Below are positions 8,681 to 16,292 of a stretch of DNA of 49,659 nucleotides, piece by piece. Each line of letters opens with the position of its first letter. Within the stretch, counting starts at the first letter, position 1. The notes beneath the pieces are model-generated. The model worked only from the letters and a program-made list of their open reading frames with translations, did not search any database and was not told the origin of the DNA. The stretch spans positions 1 through 49,659 of the forward strand of contig DAOOGN010000017.1 in assembly GCA_035415725.1 (NCBI GenBank). Reading direction: 5' to 3'. The translations under genes were made by a program, and so were the position numbers. The stretch comes from DSWT01 sp035415725. GTDB lineage: Bacteria > Chloroflexota > Anaerolineae > B4-G1 > SLSP01.

Positions 8681-8722
8681 AGATCGACAAAAAATTCAAT
8701 TATGTTCAACAGGAGGAGAGCA

Positions 8723-10321
8723 ATGAACCGCATGATTCGAGTTGTAAGCAGTATGTTTATTTTGGTGACCATTTTGATGACAGGCTGTGCCCAGAAAACA
8801 CCCTATGCCACAACCACAATGCAACCCCAGCCTACCGCCGCGCCACGCGAGTCTATCGTCGTGGAAAAGACAGTAGAAGTGCAAATGGAAGGCTTCGTCC
8901 CTGGCGCCTCCACAGGCGGCACGGACGAGCCGAACGACCAACCCTACGGTGACGTCTTCTTCGAGAACTATGGCGTCAACCCGCGTATTGACACCGAAGA
9001 CGACAAGTTCTCGACCTTTGCCGTTGATGTGGATACCGCCTCGTACACTGTGATGCGGAGGCTCATTAACGATGGTTATCTGCCCGACAAAGATTCGGTG
9101 CGTGTCGAGGAGTACGTCAATTTCTTTGAGCAGGGCTACGAGTCTCCGACTGAGAGCGCCTTTGGGATCACCATTGACGGCGCGCCTTCGCCCTACGTGG
9201 AGAACTATCACCTGGTGCGCATCGGTCTCAAGGGATATGAGGTATCGGCAGAGGAACGCCCTGACGTGGTATTGACCTTCGTTATTGACGTGTCCGGTTC
9301 GATGGATATGGAGAACCGTCTAGGACTGGTGAAGGATGCGCTGGAATTGCTGGTCGAACAACTGCGCCCTACGGATGAGATCGGCATCGTCGTCTACGGG
9401 AGCAGAGCGCACGTGGTGCTGGAGCACACGCCAGTGGAGGATGCCAACACGATCCTGCGCGCCATCCGTCGCCTGGAAGCAGAAGGCTCGACGAACGCCG
9501 AAGAGGGTTTGGAGGAGGGCTATCGCCTGGCGCGGCAGCACTTCAATCCCGAGGCCGTCAACCGGGTGATCCTCTGCTCCGACGGTGTTGCTAACGTGGG
9601 CCGCACCGGGCCGGAATCGATTCTCGAAGTCATCCGCGAATATGCCGAGAAGGATATCTACCTGACAAGCATCGGCGTGGGAATGGGCAATTTTAACGAC
9701 GTCTTGATGGAACAGTTAGCCAATGACGGCGATGGATTCTACGCCTATGTGGACGACATCAAGGAAGCCGAGCGTATCTTCGTTCACCGGCTGCCCTCGT
9801 CTTTGCAGGTGATTGCCCGCGACGCCAAGGTGCAGGTGGAATTCAACCCGGACGTGGTGAGTCGCTATCGCCTCATCGGGTACGAGAACCGCGACGTTGC
9901 CGACGACGATTTCCGCAACGATGAAGTGGATGCGGGCGAACTCGGGCCGGGGCACAGCGTCACCGCGCTGTATGAGGTGAAGTTCGAAGCCGATGCCGAT
10001 CCACAGGCGACTGCGCTCACCGTCTACCTGCGCTGGGAAGATCCCAACACTGGTACAGTCACCCAAATCAGCCGCAGCGCCGCACGCAACGATCTGAGCG
10101 ACGAGTTTGCAGAGAGTGATCCACGCTTCCAGATGACCGCCGTGGTTGCGCAATACGCCGAGATTCTGCGCCAGAGCTATTGGGCCAAGGATGCCGGGAT
10201 AGAGCTGGAAGATGTGGCGCGAGACGCTCAGCGCATTGCAGAGTATCTACCCCGCGATCAGGATGTGCAGGAGTTCGTACAACTCGCCGTGAAAGCAATA
10301 GACCTATCCCCCACACAGTAA
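8723..10321 (+). CDS. YfbK-like von Willebrand factor type A lipoprotein
   Basis: This 532-residue surface lipoprotein has a signal peptide ending in the lipobox MTGC (Cys22). A von_Willebrand-type N-terminal region (FSTFAVDVDTASYTVMRRLINDG; VRVEEYVNFF) precedes a vWA domain with an intact metal-ion-dependent adhesion motif (DVSGSM, about residue 193, plus a GSTNAEEG loop and SDGVANVG). The DUF3520-type C-terminal region follows. The domain order matches the E. coli YfbK family, whose function is poorly known; protein binding at the cell surface is the usual inference. ATG 8723 follows AGGAGG (8711-8716) at good spacing; 8702 lies upstream of that site. A terminator hairpin follows at 10343. 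The 3' third is the right arm of a perfect inverted repeat. Confidence 0.9.
   Translation: MNRMIRVVSSMFILVTILMTGCAQKTPYATTTMQPQPTAAPRESIVVEKTVEVQMEGFVPGASTGGTDEPNDQPYGDVFFENYGVNPRIDTEDDKFSTFAVDVDTASYTVMRRLINDGYLPDKDSVRVEEYVNFFEQGYESPTESAFGITIDGAPSPYVENYHLVRIGLKGYEVSAEERPDVVLTFVIDVSGSMDMENRLGLVKDALELLVEQLRPTDEIGIVVYGSRAHVVLEHTPVEDANTILRAIRRLEAEGSTNAEEGLEEGYRLARQHFNPEAVNRVILCSDGVANVGRTGPESILEVIREYAEKDIYLTSIGVGMGNFNDVLMEQLANDGDGFYAYVDDIKEAERIFVHRLPSSLQVIARDAKVQVEFNPDVVSRYRLIGYENRDVADDDFRNDEVDAGELGPGHSVTALYEVKFEADADPQATALTVYLRWEDPNTGTVTQISRSAARNDLSDEFAESDPRFQMTAVVAQYAEILRQSYWAKDAGIELEDVARDAQRIAEYLPRDQDVQEFVQLAVKAIDLSPTQ
9755..10281 (+). repeat. Right arm of the 527-bp perfect inverted repeat
   Basis: Identical in inverted orientation to 7944-8470. 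It codes for the end of the vWA domain and nearly all of the C-terminal domain of the intact gene. Confidence 0.9.
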
Positions 10322-10342
10322 CCTCGTATTCAACCGCCAACG

Positions 10343-10376
10343 AACAGGCCACTGGTAACCCGGTGGCCTGTTTTTT
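10343..10376 (+). terminator. Intrinsic terminator of the vWA gene
   Basis: AACAGGCCAC (10343-10352) pairs with GTGGCCTGTT (10363-10372), continuing into TTTTTT. It lies 22 bases after the stop codon. Confidence 0.85.
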
Positions 10377-10547
10377 GTTAAACATCCCCCTCCTATGCCA
10401 GTATCGAGGCCAGGAGAAAAATCCCGTGCAAGTTAGCAAAAATTACTAATGGTTCCAACATTCAACTCCAACACATGCGTTTAGCATTAAGACGATTTAC
10501 CGGACTGTGACGGAGAAATCGCTATCTCAAAGTTGGAGGCAGAAAGA

Positions 10548-10730
10548 ATGACGAAAAAAGAGTACCCACTTGAAGCGCGACAGGCGTTGGCTCGCTGCTA
10601 TGAACTGTTGATACAGCTCGGACGCGAAAGAAACAGAGCCATCCAGGATGAAGCCGAATCAGAAGAAAGCTTAACTTGTGCAGATAACAGTGTCGACACC
10701 GATTGCGATGAAGTCTGCATATTGTCCTAA
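10548..10730 (+). CDS. Small hypothetical acidic protein (60 aa)
   Basis: I do not recognise this gene. ATG 10548 follows GGAGG (10535-10539) at good spacing. The product begins MTKKEYPLEARQALARCYELL, an amphipathic helical stretch with several arginines, and ends in a very acidic tail (DEAESEESL...DTDCDEVCILS). No signal peptide or membrane segment is seen. A second small ORF (10783) follows on the same strand. Confidence 0.4.
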   Translation: MTKKEYPLEARQALARCYELLIQLGRERNRAIQDEAESEESLTCADNSVDTDCDEVCILS

Positions 10731-10782
10731 CCTTGGAGCGATACGCAAGCTCTGGCATTATCAACGAGGAAGTGGTTTCACA

Positions 10783-11415
10783 ATGTCAACAGATGATTTA
10801 GCTACTCGGCTACCTCAAAGCTGGCGCTCCAGTGACACCTACTTTGAGTTGGCCTATCAATGTGCGCTACCGGCTTTCGAAGCCCTGGATGCCGGCTGGC
10901 ACGACATTGAAGCCCTCCTTGACGAAACAATTACCTTTGGTCACACTCCAAGCCCAGGCACAAGCGCGATGGACGGCTCTGATTCAAATCTAGACAAGCA
11001 GGAGGAAAAAATGCAGTCACCACAACAGATTTGTTTCATCAGGTATATGACCCACGAAGACATGATAAGGCAGGAAATGACAGTCTGTGCGTCATATCAG
11101 TCCCCTTCGCCACCTGGCGAAGGGGACTTTGGGGAGGGTGCATCATGGATTGGCACTTCGGCCATAGGCGCTGACCCTCTCATCCTCCAACCCCCTTCTC
11201 CCCCGCAAGCGGGGAAGAAGGGGGCGGAAGAGGGGTGTGGCGGGCGGCGAAGCCGCCCGCCACACCCCTACAAAAATCCCCCTTCCCTGGGGGGAAGGGG
11301 GCAGGGGGGATGGGATTATAGAAACACGAATATCTCGTCATACAAAAGTACCTGGCATACCAAAATCTACGCCAAACCTGGTAGAGGGAATACGTTGCTT
11401 CGTCAGGTTTACTAG
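10783..11415 (+). CDS. Hypothetical ORF whose 3' part runs into a mobile element
   Basis: Not recognised. The N-terminal part (MSTDDLATRLPQSWRSSDTY, then a hydrophilic region to about residue 104) could be a real small protein. From about 11093 on, the frame is the translation of a dispersed element (proline- and glycine-rich SPSPPGEGDFGEG), so the original C-terminus is lost or the frame simply reads through. An internal ATG at 11011 has the better ribosome binding site (AGGAGG, 11000-11005), so this may be two small genes run together. It could be remnant DNA around an insertion point. Confidence 0.3.
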   Translation: MSTDDLATRLPQSWRSSDTYFELAYQCALPAFEALDAGWHDIEALLDETITFGHTPSPGTSAMDGSDSNLDKQEEKMQSPQQICFIRYMTHEDMIRQEMTVCASYQSPSPPGEGDFGEGASWIGTSAIGADPLILQPPSPPQAGKKGAEEGCGGRRSRPPHPYKNPPSLGGRGQGGWDYRNTNISSYKSTWHTKIYAKPGRGNTLLRQVY

Positions 11416-11428
11416 CTTGAATAGATAC
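11093..11428 (+). mobile_element. Non-autonomous dispersed element, copy B
   Basis: About 336 bp with no transposase. In order it has a CAGTCCCCTTCGCC palindrome, the motif GGTGCATCATGG, a polypyrimidine/polypurine hairpin (CCCCCTTCTCCCC...GGGGAAGAAGGGGG), a GTGGCGGGCGGCGAAGCCGCCCGCCAC palindrome, and the AACCTG...CAGGTT block ending CTGAATAGATAC. The same order occurs at 46673-47005. Its right end at 11428 forms the stop codon of the truncated gene at 11428-11604. Confidence 0.8.
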
Positions 11429-11604
11429 TAATAAACCTCAATGGGTTTTTGAGTCTCGACGCGATATCCACTTTTGCGCAGTTCAAACGCCAGAGCGTTT
11501 TCGTATACTTTTTCCGCAAATCCCGGACCTAACGTGTTATACACGGTATGATACGAGCCAATGATCTTGTCTGTAACATCTGCATGTTTCCCTTCGAACT
11601 CCAT
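11428..11604 (-). pseudogene. GxxExxY protein, 3' end removed by mobile element
   Basis: The frame begins MEFEGKHADVTDKIIGSYHT and contains GPGFAEKVYENAL, the GxxExxY family motif. Intact members are about 120-130 residues and resemble small PD-(D/E)XK nuclease-like folds. This one ends after 58 residues at KPIEVY, where the coding strand meets the end of element copy B; the TAG stop spans the junction (11428-11430). The start is fixed by AAAGGAG 6 bases upstream. The missing C-terminal half is not found on the other side of the element, so the insertion was accompanied by a deletion or rearrangement. Confidence 0.8.
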
Positions 11605-11627
11605 GATGCACTCCTTTACTATATGGT

Positions 11628-11691
11628 ACACGGATCAATACGGATTCTACGGATTCTTAAAAAAACCCCTAAAATCCGTGGAATCCGTGTA
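11628..11691. repeat. ACGGATT hairpin repeat, copy 1
   Basis: Tandem ACGGAT units face AATCCGT units around an A-rich loop (CACGGATC...ACGGATT...AAAATCCGTGGAATCCGTGTA). It lies between the GxxExxY remnant and the end of the GH1 gene, where it may serve as terminator. Related copies are at 13553-13627 and 25834-25894. Confidence 0.7.
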
Positions 11692-13056
11692 CTATTTCTC
11701 CGAAAAGCCGTTGGCGGCAATGACCTGGCGGTACCACAGGGCACTGTCCTTCAGGATGCGTTGCTGTGTTTGATAATCGACCCAGATGAGGCCAAAACGC
11801 TGCGTATAGCCCGCCGCCCACTCGAAATTGTCCATCAGCGACCAGACGAAGTATCCCGCCAACGGCACACCGTCCTGGATCGCGCGGTGCGCCGCCGTGA
11901 AGTAGCGTCGCAGGTAATCCACGCGGCGGGCGTCGTGGACCTGTCCAGCGGGACCGGGGCCATCGGCGTAACTGGCGCCGTTTTCGGTGATGTAGAGCTT
12001 GCGCGGGTTGTACTCGCGCCAGATACGGGTCAACAGCATATACAAACCGTTGGGATAAATTTCCCACCCCATATCGGTCTTCTCGCCCGCAACGACCGTC
12101 ACCGGCAGATTATCCTGGGCTTTGTCGTCGCGCACGATGTTCCGCGAGTAGTGGTTGATCCCCAGAAAGTCCAACGGGGCAGCAATCGCCGCCAGATCGC
12201 CGTCTTTCACGAAGTCATCCGCCCCCTCGGGCCAGTAGCCCAGACGACGGTAATGCGCCTCCAACGCTGCCGGATAGCCGCGCCCGGAGACCAAATCCAG
12301 GTAACGGCGATTGGCGACACAATCCCGCCACTGACTCAAACGCGCGTCGGCGTTGCTGCCCGAGGCCGGTTCCTGCGGCCAGAAATCCAGCGCGATGCCC
12401 ACTTCCGCTCCGGGAGCGGTGCTGCGCAACACCGACGTAGCCCAGCCGTGCGCCAGCATCAGATGGTGCGCGACCGCCGGGCCACTCGCCGGGTCGTTCA
12501 AGCCGGGCGCGTGCCACGGCCCCTCATGGCCTGCCCCCACAACCGCCTGCGGCTCATTGAGCGTCATCCAGCGCTTCACCCGGTCGCCCAAGGCGCGCGC
12601 AGCGACGTCTGTGTATCTGGCAAAAGCCTCGGCGGTCGCGCGATTGCGCCAGCCACCCGCGTCCTGAAGCGCCTGCGGCAAGTCCCAGTGGAAGAGCGTG
12701 ACGAACGGTTGAATGCCGGCTTCGAGCAATGCGTCTACCAGCCGGCTGTAGAAATCCACGCCTTTTTGATTCACCGTTCCCTGTCCTGTAGGCAGCAGGC
12801 GCGGCCAACTGAGTGAAAAGCGATAGGCGTGCAGGCCCAGTTCGCGCATCAAGGTTACGTCCTCCCGCCAGCGGTGATAGTGATCGCACGCCACATCGCC
12901 GGTATGACCATGCAACACCCGCCCCGGCGTGTGCGCAAAACGATCCCACACCGACTCGCCGCGCCCATCTTCGTCCCACGCACCCTCGACTTGGTACGCC
13001 GCCGTCGCCGCGCCCCAGACAAAATCCTGTGGGAAGGTGATTCGGCTTTCAGTCAT
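11692..13056 (-). CDS. GH1 family beta-glycosidase (beta-glucosidase/beta-galactosidase type)
   Basis: This 454-residue family-1 glycoside hydrolase would release terminal beta-linked glucose, galactose or related sugars from short oligosaccharides. The start FPQDFVWGAATAAYQVEGAW is classic for GH1. The acid/base glutamate lies in TLNEP (about residue 168) and the nucleophile in ITENGA (about residue 359); the aglycone-site SLMDNFEWAAGY motif is also present. No signal peptide is seen, so it acts in the cytoplasm on imported sugars. ATG 13056 is preceded by GAGGAGG at good spacing. A 422-residue open frame on the opposite strand is a shadow. Confidence 0.96.
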   Translation of the reverse strand: MTESRITFPQDFVWGAATAAYQVEGAWDEDGRGESVWDRFAHTPGRVLHGHTGDVACDHYHRWREDVTLMRELGLHAYRFSLSWPRLLPTGQGTVNQKGVDFYSRLVDALLEAGIQPFVTLFHWDLPQALQDAGGWRNRATAEAFARYTDVAARALGDRVKRWMTLNEPQAVVGAGHEGPWHAPGLNDPASGPAVAHHLMLAHGWATSVLRSTAPGAEVGIALDFWPQEPASGSNADARLSQWRDCVANRRYLDLVSGRGYPAALEAHYRRLGYWPEGADDFVKDGDLAAIAAPLDFLGINHYSRNIVRDDKAQDNLPVTVVAGEKTDMGWEIYPNGLYMLLTRIWREYNPRKLYITENGASYADGPGPAGQVHDARRVDYLRRYFTAAHRAIQDGVPLAGYFVWSLMDNFEWAAGYTQRFGLIWVDYQTQQRILKDSALWYRQVIAANGFSEK

Positions 13057-13065
13057 GATAATCCT

Positions 13066-13105
13066 CCTCGTCAGTCTGATAGTTGTTAGTCCGGTAGTCG
13101 GATAG
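13066..13105 (-). repeat. GACTA-type repeat upstream of the GH1 gene
   Basis: Read on the minus strand, this is a run of units such as GACTATCC, GACTACCG and GACTAAC. It resembles the 20-mer at 3583 and 32032 and again lies just before a start codon. Confidence 0.5.
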
Positions 13106-13522
13106 TCAATCCCAAAACATCGTCATCCCCGCGCCCAGTCGCTCGGTAGGGCGACAGGTGAAGCCATATTTTTGGTAGAACGGCTCTTTGCCACACGCCG
13201 CCATCAGGCCGATGATGGTGTTGTGGCTGGCGTGGGCGCGGATGTAGTTCATCACCCGGTTCATCATCTGCGCGCCGATGCCCTGCCGCTGGTACGCGGG
13301 CAGCACGATCACGTCCTGGATGTAGTACACCATCGCCCCATCGCCGATGACGCGCGCCATGCCTACCAATTCACCGTCCACAAATGCGCACAGGCAGTAG
13401 AGCGTATTCGGCAGCGCCCGTTCGATGACGTCTTCCGCGTACACGCCCCATCCTATCGCCGCGCGTAACTGATTGTACTGCGCCGCAGTCGGCAATCGCT
13501 CAACAACAAGAACTTCTACCAT
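13106..13522 (-). CDS. GNAT-family N-acetyltransferase
   Basis: A 138-residue acetyl-CoA dependent acyltransferase of the GNAT fold. The acetyl-CoA binding motif A is visible as VLPAYQRQGIGAQMMNRVMNYI (R/Q-x-x-G-x-G/A) near residues 72-93, and the C-terminal AACGKEPFYQKYGF segment is typical of small YesJ/ElaA-like members. ATG 13522 follows GCAGGAGGG closely, so the longer frame from 13543 is not preferred. The substrate cannot be told from sequence. It lies 49 bases upstream of the GH1 start on the same strand and may be co-transcribed with it. Confidence 0.85.
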   Translation of the reverse strand: MVEVLVVERLPTAAQYNQLRAAIGWGVYAEDVIERALPNTLYCLCAFVDGELVGMARVIGDGAMVYYIQDVIVLPAYQRQGIGAQMMNRVMNYIRAHASHNTIIGLMAACGKEPFYQKYGFTCRPTERLGAGMTMFWD

Positions 13523-13552
13523 AGCCCTCCTGCGAGAAACCAACGCAGCTAT

Positions 13553-13627
13553 TGTACACGGATTTCACGGATTCTACGGATTTTTTCCTTCAGAAAATCC
13601 GTGTGTTCCGTGTTCATCCGTGTACCC
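13553..13627. repeat. ACGGATT hairpin repeat, copy 2
   Basis: TACACGGATTTCACGGATTC and a further ACGGATT unit face AAAATCCGTG, TTCCGTG and ATCCGTGTAC units. From 13574 on, its minus strand encodes the last residues of the UvrC-like protein. Confidence 0.75.
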
Positions 13628-14710
13628 TGATGCTTTGACCTGATACTCGTAATTCAGACGGCACAGCTCCAACAGGTCTTGTTCGATGCCAGCGGTGGGA
13701 ACGCGCACTCGTCTCTTATCTCTCAGAGTGGCAAACGGCACGACCGCTTCCTCCGGCGCGTTGCAGAGCACCTCCTCCGGCCCGGAGCGGGCGTAGCGCG
13801 CCAGCAGAAAATCGTGGCAGGCTTGTGGATACGCAGCCGTCACGTCAAGGGAATAGAGCGCCGCAGCGAGCAGCGCGCCCTTGCGGATCGTCGCCACGAG
13901 CGCCCGGCGCGCTTCGTCCGGCCCGAAGTACACCACGTCCTGGTCGTAATCCACGTCGCGCTCGACGATCTGCGGCTGCAACGTGGCCTCTAACGCAAGC
14001 ATCTGCTCTTTGATGCGCTGCGCGCGCTCGAATTCCAAGCGTTCCGCGCAGGCTGTCATCTCCGCGCGCATATCAGCGGCCAGGTCCGCATTGGGTCGCG
14101 CCAGGAAGGCCAGCGCCGCTTGCACAGCGGCAGTATAGTCGTCCACGGACATTCGCCGCTCACAGATACCGCCACACGCTTTCAAATGATAGCGCAGGCA
14201 GACGCGCGTCGCCAACGGCTGGCACGTTCGCAAGCCGAAGTGATCCGCCACGTAGGTCAGCAGCCCATCGCGGGATTCGCGGCTCAGATACGGGCCAAGG
14301 CGCTGCTCGACCTCCTTACCGGAAAGCGCCTTGTTGACACGCTGCTTGCGGTAGGGCAGCAAGCGCGGCAACGGCTCACCGGTCAACACGATGTAGTGAT
14401 AGCCGGTATCCTCCGGCATCAACATCCGGTTGAAGCGCGGATGGTGATGCTTGATGAGGTTGTTTTCGAGCACCAGGCTCTCCATCTCGTTGTTGACCAG
14501 AATCACGTCGATGGCCGCGACCGCCGCGACGAGTCGCTCCATCCGGTAATCGCGCCGCGTCCGGCGGCGCTGATTGGGGCGGAAGTATGACGACAACCGG
14601 CGACGCAGGTTCTTGCCTTTGCCCACGTAGATCACACGCCCGCCGGCATCCTTCATCAGGTAACAGCCCGGCGTTGTTGGATAACGTTGAGGATCAAAAT
14701 CGAACGGCAT
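13574..14710 (-). CDS. UvrC-like GIY-YIG nuclease lacking the C-terminal endonuclease domain
   Basis: This 378-residue protein resembles the N-terminal two thirds of UvrC. The GIY-YIG domain starts at TPGCYLMKDAGGRVIYVGKGKNLRRRLSSYF (about residues 11-41), with the later LENNLIKHHHPRFN motif. Next come a region with cysteine-containing YHLKACGGIC and a UVR-type helical hairpin (ERLEFERAQRIKEQM). Full UvrC proteins are about 600 residues with an RNase H-like nuclease and HhH motifs; those are absent here, as in Cho-type nucleases. The last 16 or so residues (YTDEHGTHGFSEGKNP) are encoded by an ACGGATT hairpin repeat and so are a recent replacement of the original end. The start is uncertain (14710 or 14719). 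Confidence 0.8.
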   Translation of the reverse strand: MPFDFDPQRYPTTPGCYLMKDAGGRVIYVGKGKNLRRRLSSYFRPNQRRRTRRDYRMERLVAAVAAIDVILVNNEMESLVLENNLIKHHHPRFNRMLMPEDTGYHYIVLTGEPLPRLLPYRKQRVNKALSGKEVEQRLGPYLSRESRDGLLTYVADHFGLRTCQPLATRVCLRYHLKACGGICERRMSVDDYTAAVQAALAFLARPNADLAADMRAEMTACAERLEFERAQRIKEQMLALEATLQPQIVERDVDYDQDVVYFGPDEARRALVATIRKGALLAAALYSLDVTAAYPQACHDFLLARYARSGPEEVLCNAPEEAVVPFATLRDKRRVRVPTAGIEQDLLELCRLNYEYQVKASGYTDEHGTHGFSEGKNP

Positions 14711-14940
14711 AGCCCACATTTTACCTGGGAAGGACAAACACGCCAACGGCCAATAGGAACATGTGGCGTTTGCCCTGACACGGAACAGGCATAAAATACC
14801 GTCATATCAACAGTAGGGGCGAGGCATACCCCGCAAGCATCTGGTCAAGACAGCATCTTTTTGCCTCACAGTATCTGCACTATCAAAGGGTTCTTGTGGG
14901 AATGCCTCACCCTTACCCAACCATAAACAGGAGGATACCT
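14711..14940. other. Intergenic region before the BMP lipoprotein gene
   Basis: It contains an imperfect inverted repeat: AGGGGCGAGGCAT near 14817 and ATGCCTCACCCTT near 14901, matching at 11-12 of 13 positions. AGGAGG at 14929-14934 is the ribosome binding site. I looked for a purine-type riboswitch core and did not see one. Confidence 0.4.
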
Positions 14941-16035
14941 ATGAACAAACCACGTTGGTTACTGACCGTTTTGCTGATCACATGCACTGTGCTGATGGCG
15001 GGATGCGGAGGTGCGAAAGGCCCGGAAGCGCAGGAACCCTTCCGGGTCGCTTTCATCTACGTTGGCCCGGTGGGTGACCTGGGGTGGAGTTACGCCCATG
15101 ATCAGGGCCGTCAGGCGCTGGACGCCGCCTTCGACAACGTCGAAACAAGCTACATCGAGCTGGTGTCTGAAGGGCCAGACGCCGAGCGCGTACTGCGCGA
15201 CTACGCCGAGCAGGGTTATGACATGATCTTCGCCACCTCGTTCGGCTATATGGACTCCGTTCTCGAAGTCGCTGCGGCCTATCCCGACGTGTACTTCGAG
15301 CACTGTACCGGCTATCAGACTGCGGAAAACGTCGCCATCTACGACGGGCGCGGGTACGAAGGCTGGTATTTAGCGGGGATCACCGCCGGGCGGATGACGA
15401 CGTCGAACGTGCTGGGCTACGTCGCCCCCTATCCTATCCCCGAAGTGGTGCGCAATCTCAACGCCTTTACTCTGGGCGCACGCAGTGTCAATTCCGCCGT
15501 CGAGGTGCGCCCCGTGTGGATCTTCAGTTGGTTCAATCCCGTCGCCGAGCGCGAGGCCGCCCAGGCGCTGCTGGACTCCGGTGCCGACGTCATCGCCCGT
15601 GAGAGCGATTCCACCGAACCGGACAAACTGGCAGAAGAGAACGGCGTCTACGCCATCGGCTACAACGCCATCTCCCAGGACGTGGCCCCCAACGCCGTGC
15701 TGACCGCCCCGATTTGGGACTGGAGCGTCTACTACAAGGAGACGGTCAAGGCTGCGATGGACGGCAAATGGGAGACGCATGCCTACTGGGGTCACATGGC
15801 CGACAACCTTCTGAAGCTGGCGCCCTTCGGAGCCATGGTGCCGCAGGCCGTGCAGGACGAGGTCAACGCTGTAAAAGCACAGATCATCGATGGCAAGCTG
15901 CACCCCTTCAGCGGTCCTATCGCCGATCAGACCGGTGCTATCCGCGTTGCGGCCGGCGAGACGATGTCCGACGCCGACCTTCTCAGCTTCGACTGGCTCG
16001 TCGAGGGCGTCACCGGCCAAATCCCCAGCGACTAA
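14941..16035 (+). CDS. BMP-family (PnrA/Med type) substrate-binding lipoprotein
   Basis: This 364-residue lipoprotein has a signal peptide ending in MAGC (Cys22). The body is of the BMP type: VAFIYVGPVGDLGWSYAHDQG, a DMIFATSFGYMDSV segment and EDSTEPDKLA-like ligand loops. Family members bind nucleosides or related compounds for ABC importers. The usual partners (an ATPase of two fused domains and two permeases) are not in the window, so it is an orphan here; they may lie elsewhere, or the protein may act as a sensor. ATG 14941 follows AGGAGG (14929-14934). Confidence 0.88.
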   Translation: MNKPRWLLTVLLITCTVLMAGCGGAKGPEAQEPFRVAFIYVGPVGDLGWSYAHDQGRQALDAAFDNVETSYIELVSEGPDAERVLRDYAEQGYDMIFATSFGYMDSVLEVAAAYPDVYFEHCTGYQTAENVAIYDGRGYEGWYLAGITAGRMTTSNVLGYVAPYPIPEVVRNLNAFTLGARSVNSAVEVRPVWIFSWFNPVAEREAAQALLDSGADVIARESDSTEPDKLAEENGVYAIGYNAISQDVAPNAVLTAPIWDWSVYYKETVKAAMDGKWETHAYWGHMADNLLKLAPFGAMVPQAVQDEVNAVKAQIIDGKLHPFSGPIADQTGAIRVAAGETMSDADLLSFDWLVEGVTGQIPSD

Positions 16036-16046
16036 CTAAAGTTTTT

Positions 16047-16260
16047 CCACCGCAGAGGTCGCCGGGTATGCAGAGAAAGCACCGAATCTTTGCACTCTCT
16101 GCGTCCTCGGCGGTAAAATGGCACCTGTTGGCGGAAGTCCTGTTCAATTGGACTGCCCTACAAATTCAATCGTAGCTGTTTTTTTATTTCGTCCCCGCGA
16201 AATCCTGAAGAACCCTGATGGATTTTCAGACCGGACAGACTGCAGAAAACCTGTCCGGTC
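16047..16260. repeat. Two hairpins between the BMP and GH28 genes
   Basis: The first is an imperfect long hairpin: CCACCGCAGAGG at 16047-16058, facing CTCTCTGCGTCCTCGGCGG near 16095-16113. It resembles the CCGCAGAG/CTCTGCG repeats common in intergenic bacterial DNA. The second is GACCGGACAG (16229-16238) paired with CTGTCCGGTC (16251-16260), a 10-bp perfect stem that may terminate the BMP transcript. Confidence 0.6.
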
Positions 16261-16292
16261 CGTTCTGTTGTTCACGGTATGAAGACTTGACG

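Noticed and set aside
11098..11428. CRISPR-like array from repeated palindromes
   Set aside because: The palindromes are not regularly spaced direct repeats with unique spacers, and the whole block recurs as a unit elsewhere; no cas genes are present.
11548..12816. 422-codon open frame antisense to the GH1 gene
   Set aside because: The opposite strand has an unmistakable GH1 enzyme with both catalytic glutamates; the antisense frame is a GC-rich codon-bias shadow with no recognisable family.
14816..14940. Possible purine riboswitch before the BMP lipoprotein gene
   Set aside because: BMP genes are sometimes riboswitch-controlled, but no conserved purine-aptamer core or terminator was found; only an imperfect inverted repeat is present.
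16218..16292. Earlier start for the GH28 gene
   Set aside because: The added residues would be encoded by a hairpin that looks like a terminator and do not resemble a signal peptide.
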